Source: Dysgonomonas sp. PH5-45 (GTDB lineage Bacteria; Bacteroidota; Bacteroidia; Bacteroidales; Dysgonomonadaceae). From it: 57,393 nt of DNA. Positions 10,001 to 17,727 of the stretch are shown piece by piece; the first letter of the stretch is position 1; each line of letters starts with the position of its first letter. The translations under genes and the position numbers were made by a program. The notes beneath the pieces are model-generated. The model worked only from the letters and a program-made list of their open reading frames with translations. It was not told where the DNA came from and ran no database searches. Where the stretch lies: assembly GCF_029893235.1 (NCBI RefSeq), contig NZ_JARXWE010000018.1, forward strand, positions 1 through 57,393. Reading direction: 5' to 3'.

Positions 10001-11641
10001 ACCGATAGTGTAACCATCGTGAAGCACAACCTGAATACCAAAAACATAAAAGTAACAGCCCGTATCGACAGTTTACGGCGGTATATGGTCAAGTTTAAAA
10101 AAATAGATAAGAATACGATAGCCATACAAAACAAAGATTCGGTTGCCATAAACATCAGCATACTTCAAGGGCCCGACCCCGAAGAGAACACATGGTATAA
10201 AGTGGCTCAATACGCATCGCGTGGGTTGATGTCGGTTCGTTCGCTTTCTTTCAACTATTCGCGCCGTCAGGAAACCTCTATTTCGGGCTATAAATCGCAA
10301 GTGGGCGATGTGTTTGGGCAACGCGATACGAATTCGGATTTCGGCTTGGCTCCGGGTCTTGATTTTGCTTTTGGTTTTGCCGGGGGCGAAAGCTATATAG
10401 ACAAACTGTTGGCCAACGATATGCTTATCCATAACGATTCTATAAGTATATCGCCTGCCATTTATAACCAAACCGAAAGATTTGAGTTCAAAGCACAGCT
10501 CGAACCTATAAGAGGTTTGAAGATAGACCTTACAACCCTGCGCGAAACGTCCGACCGTACAGAATTTCAGTACATGCAAAACGGTATGCCGCGCACGTAC
10601 GGGGGTAGCTTCTCGATGACAACCATCGCCCTGTCGTCGGCACTGAAGTCGAGCAGTTCAAGGAACAACTATGCTTCCGCCACGTTCGATAAATTCCTTG
10701 CCATGCGCGGTGTGATAGCACAACGGATAGAGAACCAATATGCAGGCAAGAAATATCCTACCGGTGGATTTTTTACCCAATTGCCGGGTATGGGTGGTGC
10801 TGATTACAGACCGGGGGCATTGAGCGAGAACTCGTCGGATGTACTGATTCCCGCGTTCTTTGCCGCTTATACGGGCAAAAGCGGGAGTTCGGCATCGCTC
10901 AACCTTTTCCCAACCTTAACGGCTCTGTTGCCAAACTGGTCCATAACCTACGATGGGCTTATACATGTGCCTTGGTTCAAAGATAAATTCAAATCGTTCA
11001 AGCTGTTGCATGCCTATACGTGTCTGTATCGGATAGGGGCGTACAGTTCCGCGTCCGACTGGGTGCAAATGAGCGGCGATTTGGGCTTTGTGAGCAACAG
11101 CACAACGGGTACGATGCAGGCTGTGCCTTCTTCGCCCTACGTTATACCTTCGGTAAGTTTGACCGAGGCCTTCAATCCGTTGTTTGGAGCAGAAGGTACG
11201 CTCAACAATAGCATGACCCTGCGTGCCAAATATAACAACAATCGCTCGGTAAGCTTAAACACATCGTCTTATCAGGTTGTGGAAAACTTTACCAACGAGC
11301 TTGTGTTCGGATTGGGATATCGCATCAGTAACTTCAACCGTGTGATAGGTATTACCGATAGGCAAACCAAAGGGTTTAACAACGACCTGAACATTTCGGC
11401 CGACTTCAAGTATAACAAAACACATGCCTATATCCGCAAGATTATAGAGGGATACACACAGGCAACCTCGGGTGCAACCAAGCTGACAATAAACCTGTCG
11501 GCCGACTACGCGCTGAGCAAGGCTCTGACCCTGAAAGCATATCTGGAAAGAATAGTGAACGATCCTTTGATTTCCACATCGTCTGTTCCTACAACAAATA
11601 CAAATTTCGGTATCAGCCTCCGGTTTACTCTGAATCAGTAG
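4097..11641 (+). CDS. sprA: SprA, outer membrane translocon of the type IX secretion system
   Basis: A 2514-residue protein that by size, position after ruvA and sequence style is the SprA/Sov translocon. SprA forms a giant beta-barrel pore in the outer membrane through which type IX cargo passes. The N-terminus KKAYKNILLLTVFVSCLSIW is a Sec signal peptide. The body is rich in alternating aromatic and polar strands and ends in LRFTLNQ, a typical barrel terminus. Recognisable SprA stretches include FDFDEEIKLNVKASVGDKV, FSYLPNNISLGSYITR and GKSGSSASLNLFPTL. The start is TTG at 4097: an in-frame TAA lies at 4076-4078 and no ATG precedes the signal peptide. The reading frame is intact across 7.5 kb. 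Its 3' end overlaps the convergent exosortase-family gene by 17 bp. Two cargo proteins with sorting domains are encoded at 43.8-47.2 kb. Confidence 0.95.
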   Translation: MKKAYKNILLLTVFVSCLSIWALTQGGQLSSFPVSLMSGSMDVQQTPPPSQDDSKVRFDVKKTQPQTVEDLNVKPPIDLRDPSNIQSEVVYDDLLKMYLFRTKVGDGEWTTTMTMTPREYHDYMLNRSMSDYFKTKYVAEQGKDTAGDFSLRDVKISLGAAERIFGPGGVRVKTQGYVEVKMGMKHSFRDDPSISEKNRSRMMFDFDEEIKLNVKASVGDKVNFDMNYDTGSTFDFDSKKLKLGYEGKEDEIVKRLEAGNISMQTTNSLINGSSSLFGIRSDLQFGKFKVSAVVSQQEAQSQTVGSQGGIQTTPFEFMADQYDENRHFFLGHYFRDNYDYAMSSLPTVKSQVRIKEMEVWITNKRGNYDQARNIVAFADLGETGKIKNDKWTPLLSASAPPQNRANSLYSSMTGTYSGIRDISQVNNILQNQVGLESGLDYEKVENARLLSPSEYTYTPETGFISLKSALQSDEVLAVAYKYEIQGTTYNVGEMSSEVTDTYRDSTSVTTDALVGGALILKLLKPVALSPDAYTWDLMMKNVYSLNAYGVQEDRFRLNISYQSDTTGTYVNYIQDGNIKDSLLLRVMGLDRLNTKKAAHPDGIFDFVEGYTVLSSNGRIIFPVVEPFGSHLENVIGDTIISNKYVYKELYNSTLTEAQQVAEKNKFKISGSYKSTSTGTISLNATNVAKGSVVVKSGGIVLTEGVDYTVDYLMGQVTIINDAYSNSATPLTVSLENQSLFSMQRKTVLGLNLSYDFSKDFTIGGTIMHLSEKPLTTKTEVGSESLKNTIWGLNMSYRTESQWLTNLVDKLPFYNATAPSSIALNAEFAQLIPGHYENEYTGGYSFIDDFESAKSSIDIRYPSYWSLASTPNKKSMFPEASLVDNVDYGKNRAHIAWFGIDPLFNRKNSSLTPQHIKDDKDQQSLHFVREIKVSEIYPNRDQAYNENASLTPLNISYYPMQRGPYNLDAAGMNDDGTLSNPEKRWGGIMRRFDSKDFEAQNIEYIEFWLMDPFVYNNDPKRKDEFYNGGGELYINLGEISEDILKDGRKFYENGLPTDGDVTKYIENNWGRVPSQQSTVYAFDVNNSSKQDVGLNGLSTEQEKEHHSYKAYIESIRAKLPAETIRRMEDDPFSPLNDPGGDNYHYYRGNDYDRNQVSVLDRYKYYNGTEGNSTPVPGQDNLAGTARSTPDVEDIDSDNTMTETESFYEYKVELYPGMGVDDTRNKYIVDQQTIPIKLRNGDTEDITWYQFKIPIKEPDDKVGKINGFKSIRFARMYLTQFAEPVYLRFASLEMVRGDWRVYSGALEPNVPLGNGTLNTTTINIEENSKKEPVNYIMPPGVSRMTDPNQPQLTQLNEQAMSLRVDKLTTGDSRAIYRSTALDLRRYKRLQMFSHVEEVVNDPIGLNKGELSVFIRLGSDYKNNYYEYEIPLAVTPAGVYSNNSSAHRKIVWPESNMFDFALESLKNVKLSRNREKRKAGSTVSYSTLHSEKDPENPQNKISVIGNPSLAEVKVLMIGVRNNSRDTKSGEVWVNELRLTDFDEEGGWAAQGSLSVNLSDLATINVSGRKETSGFGSLEQSLTERRIDDYSMVNFSTNIDVGKLLPEKAKVSVPIYYAYSNQTSTPKYDPLDQDVTLDEALSLVSTKAEKDSIKNLAQTKTTTKSFSITNAKVDIKSKTPMPYDPANFTFGYAYSRTDASEPTVKYDIAKNYALNLNYNYSPQAKPWEPFKNSKSKAPITKYLKSLGFSYLPNNISLGSYITRNYTETMMRDMESYTLEDGGANSNQYLTFSQEFYWDREFSLSWDFLKNLKFSFQSGTRAEIEEPYLPVNKSLYRDEYEVWKDSVMQSIKNLGTPLSYKQSAKLTYTLPTNNIPFLDWISSSANYDATYRWDRGADAEEDLQTGNSLYNSVTYTLNNRLNLVSFYNKFDFLKKVNQKFDSSSRSSASNRNRPQQAQKAEKKKKFERQVKLNTDSVTIVKHNLNTKNIKVTARIDSLRRYMVKFKKIDKNTIAIQNKDSVAINISILQGPDPEENTWYKVAQYASRGLMSVRSLSFNYSRRQETSISGYKSQVGDVFGQRDTNSDFGLAPGLDFAFGFAGGESYIDKLLANDMLIHNDSISISPAIYNQTERFEFKAQLEPIRGLKIDLTTLRETSDRTEFQYMQNGMPRTYGGSFSMTTIALSSALKSSSSRNNYASATFDKFLAMRGVIAQRIENQYAGKKYPTGGFFTQLPGMGGADYRPGALSENSSDVLIPAFFAAYTGKSGSSASLNLFPTLTALLPNWSITYDGLIHVPWFKDKFKSFKLLHAYTCLYRIGAYSSASDWVQMSGDLGFVSNSTTGTMQAVPSSPYVIPSVSLTEAFNPLFGAEGTLNNSMTLRAKYNNNRSVSLNTSSYQVVENFTNELVFGLGYRISNFNRVIGITDRQTKGFNNDLNISADFKYNKTHAYIRKIIEGYTQATSGATKLTINLSADYALSKALTLKAYLERIVNDPLISTSSVPTTNTNFGISLRFTLNQ

Positions 11642-12362
11642 GCGGTAAGTCTTTGGTAGGGTCTGTTGGTTCTGCTTCCGCTTTCAACTTCCTTTTCTGG
11701 TATGGCAGGTTAAATTTTTCTTGCCACAAAAGCCACAGCAAGAAAACAACGCCATCGTAATAGAGCCACCGGAACACATCTTTGTGGAACAACTGAAACC
11801 AGTCTTTTCTGAAAACGCGGTGCATCTGGGGGGTATCGCTCCAAACGCGTTGGTTGTACCATTCGTTGAAGGCTATAAATTCGGTAGGGAATCCGTTTTT
11901 GGTGAGTATCGCGGTTACCGAAATGCGGAGTATGTTAATGCCCCAAAGTACTATTATGGCTAAGGGCACGTAGTATAGTTTTTTGCGCCAAGGGCCGTAG
12001 TAGCACATCAGTATGAGGGCAAATATAAATATCTGCTTCAGGCTTGTGCAGCCCCATACAATACGCAAGCGTAGGGCATCGGGAAAGTAGATGATAATCC
12101 CCTCGCGCGAGAAGGTTTCGTATCCGAACAGGTCGTGTACCATCCAGTACACCGATTTGGCTACGATCTCGCATATAGGGTACACCTCTCTGGTAAGGTC
12201 TCTGCCCAAAAAAATAAACGAACTGCCGGTATCGCCTTCCGATACAAAAAGCTTATAAAGAAGGTCAAAGCCTATAAACAAAAACAAAAACCATAGTATA
12301 TCCTTAAATGGCGATAAGGATTTCAGAGTGTTGCGCAGAGTTACTTTTATTTCGGAAGCCAT
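11625..12362 (-). CDS. Exosortase/archaeosortase-family membrane protease-transpeptidase
   Basis: A 245-residue polytopic membrane protein with the signature residues of exosortases: Cys105 in WGCTSLKQ, Arg146 in GINILRI, and His193 in LFHKDVF followed by a last membrane helix. Exosortases cleave C-terminal sorting tails (for example PEP-CTERM) and may attach the product to a glycan or lipid. At least five hydrophobic helices are visible. The C-terminal 35 residues are hydrophilic (KLKAEAEPTDPTKDLPPTD), probably cytoplasmic. It converges on sprA with a 17-bp 3' overlap. No protein in the window shows an obvious exosortase-type tail. The exact subfamily cannot be assigned by eye. Confidence 0.85.
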   Translation of the reverse strand: MASEIKVTLRNTLKSLSPFKDILWFLFLFIGFDLLYKLFVSEGDTGSSFIFLGRDLTREVYPICEIVAKSVYWMVHDLFGYETFSREGIIIYFPDALRLRIVWGCTSLKQIFIFALILMCYYGPWRKKLYYVPLAIIVLWGINILRISVTAILTKNGFPTEFIAFNEWYNQRVWSDTPQMHRVFRKDWFQLFHKDVFRWLYYDGVVFLLWLLWQEKFNLPYQKRKLKAEAEPTDPTKDLPPTDSE

Positions 12363-12660
12363 TTATCTTTAATTTTTGCTTTGGTAAAGGTATAAATAAA
12401 GTTGAAATATGAGTGCTGCCGTAAATTTTATTTAAGAAGCAGTGCTGCCCTGTTTGTTATTTTATATAATTGTGTGTGCTTCTATAACTTATGAATAACA
12501 GATGACGGGAACTTTTAGTCGTCCATAATAAGTTAAGATATATGAATTTTGGAAATATTATGATTAGTAAAAAACCATTTCGTGTAGGAGCTATCCGAAA
12601 AAACAATACATTTGTAAGCGAAAAAATAAAAAAAGTTACTTATATTTTTTATAAAACAGA
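12363..12660. other. AT-rich intergenic region between divergent genes
   Basis: About 300 bp separate the exosortase and barrel-protein starts. On the plus strand TACATTTG at 12607-12614 fits the -7 consensus and would serve the barrel protein. On the minus strand TACCTTTACC (about 12383-12392 read in reverse) resembles the same element one base off and lies about 20 bp ahead of the exosortase ATG. No RNA gene, repeat or small open frame of note was seen in the rest. Confidence 0.5.
12607..12614 (+). promoter_or_regulatory. Candidate -7 element for the barrel-protein gene
   Basis: TACATTTG matches TAnnTTTG exactly and lies 46 bp upstream of the ATG at 12661. No clear TTG is seen at the -33 position, so support is moderate. 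Confidence 0.45.
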
Positions 12661-13977
12661 ATGCAGAAAATAAATAAACTGATTTTAATCGTTATTCTGC
12701 TTTGTTCTTCTATAGGAGTCATTGCACAAAGTACAAACTCTCCATATAGTCGCTATGGATATGGTGTATTGAACGACCGCTCGGTTGGCCTATCAAGGGG
12801 TATGGGCGGTATCAGTTACGGGTTGAGGAGCAATCTGAGTGCAAATCCGGGCAACCCTGCTTCGTATTCGAAAGTCGATTCCCTTACTTTTATACTCGAT
12901 TTTGGGGTGAGCTACTCTAATGTGCGCTTAGACGATGGAACGAATAAAATAAATAAAGACAACGGAGGGCTCGATTATATAACCATGCTGATGCCTCTCA
13001 GTAAGAGGGTAGGCTTTAGTTTTGGGCTTATTCCTTTTTCGTCGGTAGGATATAAATATGGCAAGGTTCAGAATCTGAATGGTGTGGCTTACAGAGAGTC
13101 GCACGAAGGTTCGGGTGGCTTCAGCCAACTATACGGAGGTGTGGCATATGAGCCTTTCAACGGACTATCGGTAGGGGCCAACGTGTCTTACATGTTTGGT
13201 ACATTGAAGCACGACAGAAGTGTGCCGTCTATATCGGACGGTCTTCAGAACGACCCTTACACTTCTTTCCAGTACAGAAAATTCAGGCTGAATTCCCCTA
13301 AAGTAGATTTTGGCGTTCAGTACGAAATGCCTTTGTCTAAGATACAAACCCTTACGCTTGGCGCGGTGTTTTCGCCCAAGATGACGGGCAGGGGTAAGAT
13401 TACGCAGAACACCTATAAGGTGAATTCTTCGTCGGGCTCGATGATGACGGGCGACACAATCTCGCACGCGGGTTTGGATGTAGGTTTCCCGATGGCGATA
13501 GGCTTTGGGGTAACTTATGCCCGCGATAACCGTTTGCTTCTTGGAGCCGATGTAACGTACGAAGCTTGGGAGAAAGTGAATACCGACACTCTTATAAACG
13601 ATGGCATGCTGAGCAAAGATCGTTTCAATAACCGATGGAAGGTGAATGCCGGTGTTGAATATTGCATAAATCCGTACGAACGTAGCATCTTTAAACGGAT
13701 GAAGTTCAGAGGGGGTATCAACTACTCTAACTCTTACATGAATGTTTTGAATGCCGATGGCAGGATAGGCGGCTATAAGCAGTATGGAGCAACAATAGGT
13801 TTCGGTATTCCTATCCGGGATCATATTTTTTCCGACCGCACGTCTTATCTGAACATAAACTTTGAGTACACAAAACTCAAAGGCGATATGTCTAACATGG
13901 TAAATGAGCAATACTTTGGCGTATCGGTCAATGTAAATATCAACGAATTGTGGTTTATGAGACGTAAGTTCAAGTAA
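12661..13977 (+). CDS. Outer membrane beta-barrel protein, FadL/OmpP1-like
   Basis: A 438-residue secreted protein with a clear signal peptide (KINKLILIVILLCSSIGVIAQ, cleavage after Ala-Gln near residue 22). The mature part begins with SPYSRYGYGVL, a motif I associate with a conserved Bacteroidales barrel family. It then alternates Gly/aromatic strands throughout, with GMGGISYGLRSNLSANPGNP near the N-terminus resembling FadL-type transporters. It ends in an aromatic strand (NINELWFMRRKFK). It precedes the LptC-like gene, and this pairing in envelope-biogenesis operons is familiar from Bacteroides. The transported substrate is unknown. It lacks features of PorP/SprF, the other barrel that works with SprA. 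Confidence 0.75.
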   Translation: MQKINKLILIVILLCSSIGVIAQSTNSPYSRYGYGVLNDRSVGLSRGMGGISYGLRSNLSANPGNPASYSKVDSLTFILDFGVSYSNVRLDDGTNKINKDNGGLDYITMLMPLSKRVGFSFGLIPFSSVGYKYGKVQNLNGVAYRESHEGSGGFSQLYGGVAYEPFNGLSVGANVSYMFGTLKHDRSVPSISDGLQNDPYTSFQYRKFRLNSPKVDFGVQYEMPLSKIQTLTLGAVFSPKMTGRGKITQNTYKVNSSSGSMMTGDTISHAGLDVGFPMAIGFGVTYARDNRLLLGADVTYEAWEKVNTDTLINDGMLSKDRFNNRWKVNAGVEYCINPYERSIFKRMKFRGGINYSNSYMNVLNADGRIGGYKQYGATIGFGIPIRDHIFSDRTSYLNINFEYTKLKGDMSNMVNEQYFGVSVNVNINELWFMRRKFK

Positions 13978-14033
13978 AACAGACGCGCCGTTCGCGTTGC
14001 GTTTTGTTTTCGGAGAGGGAATGTAAGAATATT

Positions 14034-14651
14034 TTGATTTTAAACAGAAAAAATATAAAAAGACTATATATAGCAGCTTTGGCAGGAGTTGCTATATTTG
14101 TTTTTTCGGCTTGTAGCGAAGAAACGAAAGAAACGGTTGCCTTGAAGTATAATAAGGAAACCGTACCAACGATCGACACCGACAGCGCAACTATCCTCAT
14201 ATCCGATTCGGGAATCGTCCGCTATAAACTGGTGGCCAAAACCTATCAGATTCTGGATAAGGCAAGCAACCCTCACTGGTATTTCCCCGATGGGGCATAC
14301 CTTGAGCAGTTCGACCCGTTTTTGCGCCCGCAAGCCACCGTTAAGGCCGACACAGCATGGAACTATACACGACAAAAATATTGGCGTCTGAAAGGGCATG
14401 TGCACATCAAAACAATAGAAGGCAAGGAGCTTAAAACCGACGAACTGGTGTGGAACGTGGAAACACGTACCATCTCGTCCGACTCATATTTTGAGTATCT
14501 GAATCCGGGCGAAACTATACTGAAGGGTATAGGCTTCAAAACCAACGAGCAAATGAGCTGGTTTAGTACTTCGAAACCCGACGGAGGATACTATTACGCC
14601 CCCGATGATACAGAAAACACTGCCGTGAACGACACAATCCAATCTCGTTAG
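14034..14651 (+). CDS. lptC: LptC-like LPS export lipoprotein
   Basis: Periplasm-facing protein of the LPS transport bridge, which passes lipopolysaccharide from the LptBFG transporter to LptA. A lipoprotein signal (NRKNIKRLYIAALAGVAIF, then FSAC with the lipidated Cys) is followed by an LptC/OstA-type beta-jelly-roll region. That region shows KYWRLKGHVHIKTIEGKEL and ELVWNVETRTISSDSYFEY, then LKGIGFKTNE. No ATG precedes the signal. TTG at 14034 gives a normal short positively charged n-region; a TTG at 14004 would add ten residues including acidic ones. The stop is followed by a 160-bp AT-rich gap. Here the predicted protein is a lipoprotein, unlike the membrane-anchored E. coli LptC. Confidence 0.8.
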   Translation: MILNRKNIKRLYIAALAGVAIFVFSACSEETKETVALKYNKETVPTIDTDSATILISDSGIVRYKLVAKTYQILDKASNPHWYFPDGAYLEQFDPFLRPQATVKADTAWNYTRQKYWRLKGHVHIKTIEGKELKTDELVWNVETRTISSDSYFEYLNPGETILKGIGFKTNEQMSWFSTSKPDGGYYYAPDDTENTAVNDTIQSR

Positions 14652-14811
14652 AAGCCTGAATACGGATTGTTATGTCTGACAACAGGCATGGTTATGATGT
14701 TGTTTTTTTGGTATATGTTATTCATTTTCGGTTCAAAATTATTATATTCGCATGCTAATTTGTATTTTTTAAGAAAAATCAATATAAAATAAAAATAACA
14801 GTAAGTTTTAA

Positions 14812-16944
14812 ATGGCTGCATTACAAAGTATTAGAAAGAGATCCGGTCTTTTGATCGGTATTCTGGGGCTTGCCTTATTGGCATTTATACTCGGCGACTT
14901 ATTCAATTCGGGAAGCTCGTTATTCAATAAGTTTAGAGATAAGGCTTTTGTTGTGAACGGAGATGTTGTTTCCACAAAAGAATATCAAGACAGGATAACA
15001 GAAATGGAAGAGTTCTACAAGATGAGAATGGGAATATCTAACTTAAGTGAAGACCAATCGACTCAGCTTAGAGAACAAATTTACCAACAGATGGTAAACG
15101 AAATGATTGTGAGCGAGCAAGCTCAGAAACTTGGCTTGATCGTTACCGACGAAGAGCTGAGCGATATGATTTATGGTCAGAACATTTCGCCCGTGCTTCA
15201 ACAGTTTTTTGGTGACCCGCAAACAGGCGTCGTAGACAGGCAAGCAATTGCTCAATATATGAATTCTTTGAATACCGACCCTGCCTCATTGCAGGACGAC
15301 GAGCAGAGAATGCAGTTGGCATCTATGCAGGCTATGTGGAAGGTTATTCACGGAATGATTAAAACACAACGCCTTGAAGAAAAATATACATCCCTGATAG
15401 CAGGGGCGATGTTGGTAAACGATGTGGAAGCCAAATCGACGTTTGAGGCAACAAAGAAAAGAGCGGACATCGCTTACGTTATTCAACGCTACGACGCGAT
15501 ACCCGATTCTACTGTCAAGGTAGCCGATACCGAAATAGCGGCTCTCTATAAGGAGCGTAAAAACAACTTTAAGTTGCAAACCGAATTAAGAAAGGTTTCG
15601 TACTTTGTTAAAGATCTTATACCAAGTGCCGACGATTATGCTGTGGTTGAAAAAGAAGCGAACACCGTTCGTGAAAAACTGACTGCTTCGACCAATCCGG
15701 AGATGGTGGTAGCCGATTATTCGGACACACCTTACCGCGATGTGTTTGAGTCTGTTTCTTCGCTTGCTCCCAACTTGAAGGAGTTTGCGCAGGCTGCATC
15801 TGCCGGCGATATTTTAGGTCCTGTAAGAAGCGACGAAAGCTATGGCGTTTATCGTTTTATTGACAGAACAAACAGAGCCGACTCTGTGAAACTGCAAATG
15901 ATATTTATTCCGGAAGGAGCAGATAAGGTAGTAAGCAATAACTTTGCCGATAGTATTTTTAATGTAATTAAAGGCGGAAAAGATTTTGCCCAGGTTGCAA
16001 CCGAACTGAACCAAGGTAATGCCAATGCAGGCCAAGGAATGTGGGTGACAGAACAATTGCTGGCTCAAAGCAATATGGACAAAGAGTTTATCAGCTCTTG
16101 CTTTAATGCTCCAAAAGAAGATGTATTTAAGAAAACATCGCCCGGTGTAATCCAGATAGTGAGGGTTGAAGATAAAACCGCTCCGGTAGAAAAAGTGAAG
16201 ATAGCAAAAGTTGTGCTTCCTGTTGTAGTGAGCGACCGCACAATGAATAATCTGGACAATGAATTAAATAAATTCTTGACAGACAACGGCGATTCTAAAA
16301 ACTTCGAAAAAGCAGCGAAAGAACAAGGCTACACCTTAGAGTCGGATGTTCTGATTTCGCCTTCGCAATATAATATCGGTAATGTGAGTGGTTCGCGCTC
16401 TGTTATCCATTGGGCGTTTAACGAAAAAGTTGGTTCTGTAAAGAAATTCGACTTTTCGGAACAACGAATAGTTGCCCTCATTAAAACCGAGATAGAAGAC
16501 AAATATATGCCTCAATCGGAAGTTGAAGATATACTGAAAGCCGAAATTATCAAAAACAAAAAAGCCGAAAAGATGATTGCCGAATTAAGTGCGAAAAATC
16601 TGAAAACACTCGATGCTTATGCTCAGGCTTTGAATACGAAAGTTGATACAACCCGCTTTGTTACTTTCGGAACGGCCAACATAATGGGCTTGGGACGTGA
16701 ACCTATAATGAATGTCTATGCCGAAGTTGGTAAACTGAATACAACAACAGCTCCTCTTAAAGGTGAGAACGGTGTAGTAATACTGAACGTGCTGAACAAG
16801 GCCGACCAAGAAGGTATGACCTACAATCCGGAACGGATAAAGATGGAGACACAGCAACGTACCAATTACTATATGAGCAGATACATGCTGTCGAGCTTGA
16901 GGACGAAAGTGAAAGTAGAAGATAACCGTGTGAGATTCTTCTAA
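14812..16944 (+). CDS. Membrane-anchored peptidyl-prolyl isomerase/foldase, PpiD/SurA type
   Basis: A 710-residue periplasmic folding factor. A short cytoplasmic N-terminus (MAALQSIRKRSG) is followed by one membrane helix (residues about 12-31, LLIGILGLALLAFILGDLF). Next comes a SurA_N-like chaperone region with the substrate-groove segment YQQMVNEMIVSEQAQKLGL, and a parvulin-like domain around residues 355-460 (LQMIFIPEG, GGKDFAQVATELN, FKKTSPGVIQIVRVEDK). A second, degenerate parvulin-like part may follow. This layout is that of Bacteroidota PpiD proteins, which help outer membrane proteins fold. Position after the LptC gene fits an envelope-biogenesis group. A strong terminator follows. 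Confidence 0.85.
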   Translation: MAALQSIRKRSGLLIGILGLALLAFILGDLFNSGSSLFNKFRDKAFVVNGDVVSTKEYQDRITEMEEFYKMRMGISNLSEDQSTQLREQIYQQMVNEMIVSEQAQKLGLIVTDEELSDMIYGQNISPVLQQFFGDPQTGVVDRQAIAQYMNSLNTDPASLQDDEQRMQLASMQAMWKVIHGMIKTQRLEEKYTSLIAGAMLVNDVEAKSTFEATKKRADIAYVIQRYDAIPDSTVKVADTEIAALYKERKNNFKLQTELRKVSYFVKDLIPSADDYAVVEKEANTVREKLTASTNPEMVVADYSDTPYRDVFESVSSLAPNLKEFAQAASAGDILGPVRSDESYGVYRFIDRTNRADSVKLQMIFIPEGADKVVSNNFADSIFNVIKGGKDFAQVATELNQGNANAGQGMWVTEQLLAQSNMDKEFISSCFNAPKEDVFKKTSPGVIQIVRVEDKTAPVEKVKIAKVVLPVVVSDRTMNNLDNELNKFLTDNGDSKNFEKAAKEQGYTLESDVLISPSQYNIGNVSGSRSVIHWAFNEKVGSVKKFDFSEQRIVALIKTEIEDKYMPQSEVEDILKAEIIKNKKAEKMIAELSAKNLKTLDAYAQALNTKVDTTRFVTFGTANIMGLGREPIMNVYAEVGKLNTTTAPLKGENGVVILNVLNKADQEGMTYNPERIKMETQQRTNYYMSRYMLSSLRTKVKVEDNRVRFF

Positions 16945-16971
16945 CACAGAGAGATACAAAAAAATATAAGG

Positions 16972-17012
16972 AAAAGCCTTCGGTATTTATTTTACACCGA
17001 AGGCTTTTTTTT
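16972..17012 (+). terminator. Rho-independent terminator after the foldase gene
   Basis: The stem AAAAGCCTTCGGT (from 16972) pairs with ACCGAAGGCTTTT (from 16996) around an AT-rich loop, followed by a run of T to 17012. It ends the envelope gene group before nth. Confidence 0.9.
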
Positions 17013-17047
17013 ATTAAGTTTGGAACAGAACTATTCAAGAAGGGAAA

Positions 17048-17689
17048 ATGACAAAAAAAGAAAGATATCAAGGCGTTATAAAATGGTTTGAAGCCAATAT
17101 GACTATTGCCGAAACGGAGTTGCATTACGATAACCCTTTTCATTTGCTGATAGCCGTAATCTTATCGGCACAATGTACGGATAAGAGGGTGAATATGGTT
17201 ACCCCTCCGCTTTTTGAGCATTACCCCACCCCCGAGGTAATGGCCTTATCGTCGGCCGACGAAATATACACATTCATAAAGAGTGTTTCGTATCCCAACA
17301 ATAAGGCTAAGAACCTTTTGGGAATGGCCAAAAAGATAGTTGCCGATTTTGACGGTAAAGTGCCCGATACATTGGAGGAGTTGGAAACAATACCCGGCGT
17401 GGGGCGCAAAACGGCAAATGTGATGCTTGCCGTAGCCTTCGATAAGCCTGCCATGCCTGTCGATACACATGTGTTCAGGTTGGCAAACAGGATAGGCTTG
17501 ACTACAAACTCCAAAACCCCATTAGAAACAGAGCGCGAGCTTGTAAAATATATTCCACAAGATTTGTTATCTAAAGCCCATCATTGGCTCATATTGCATG
17601 GCAGGTATGTATGCGTGGCTCGAAAGCCGAAGTGCGAAGAATGCGGGCTAAAACAATGGTGCAAGTATTTTGCGGCAAATAAGCTGTAG
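17048..17689 (+). CDS. nth: Endonuclease III (DNA glycosylase/AP lyase)
   Basis: Removes oxidised pyrimidines from DNA and cuts the abasic site. The helix-hairpin-helix with catalytic Lys121 (PGVGRKTANV), catalytic Asp139 (MPVDTHVFRLANR) and the C-terminal iron-sulfur ligands Cys189, Cys196, Cys199 and Cys205 in the family spacing C-X6-C-X2-C-X5-C are all present. The length of 213 residues is normal. The ATG follows the terminator of the foldase gene by about 35 bp. The downstream neighbour is convergent. Confidence 0.97.
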   Translation: MTKKERYQGVIKWFEANMTIAETELHYDNPFHLLIAVILSAQCTDKRVNMVTPPLFEHYPTPEVMALSSADEIYTFIKSVSYPNNKAKNLLGMAKKIVADFDGKVPDTLEELETIPGVGRKTANVMLAVAFDKPAMPVDTHVFRLANRIGLTTNSKTPLETERELVKYIPQDLLSKAHHWLILHGRYVCVARKPKCEECGLKQWCKYFAANKL

Positions 17690-17727
17690 AAGAAAAATAT
17701 GTGTAAGAGCAATGCTGTTTTGCCCCA

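Noticed and set aside
13165-13911. Open minus-strand frame of 248 codons over the barrel-protein gene
   Set aside because: Long only because the plus-strand gene has few antisense stops; the sequence is rich in His, Arg and Tyr with no recognisable fold.
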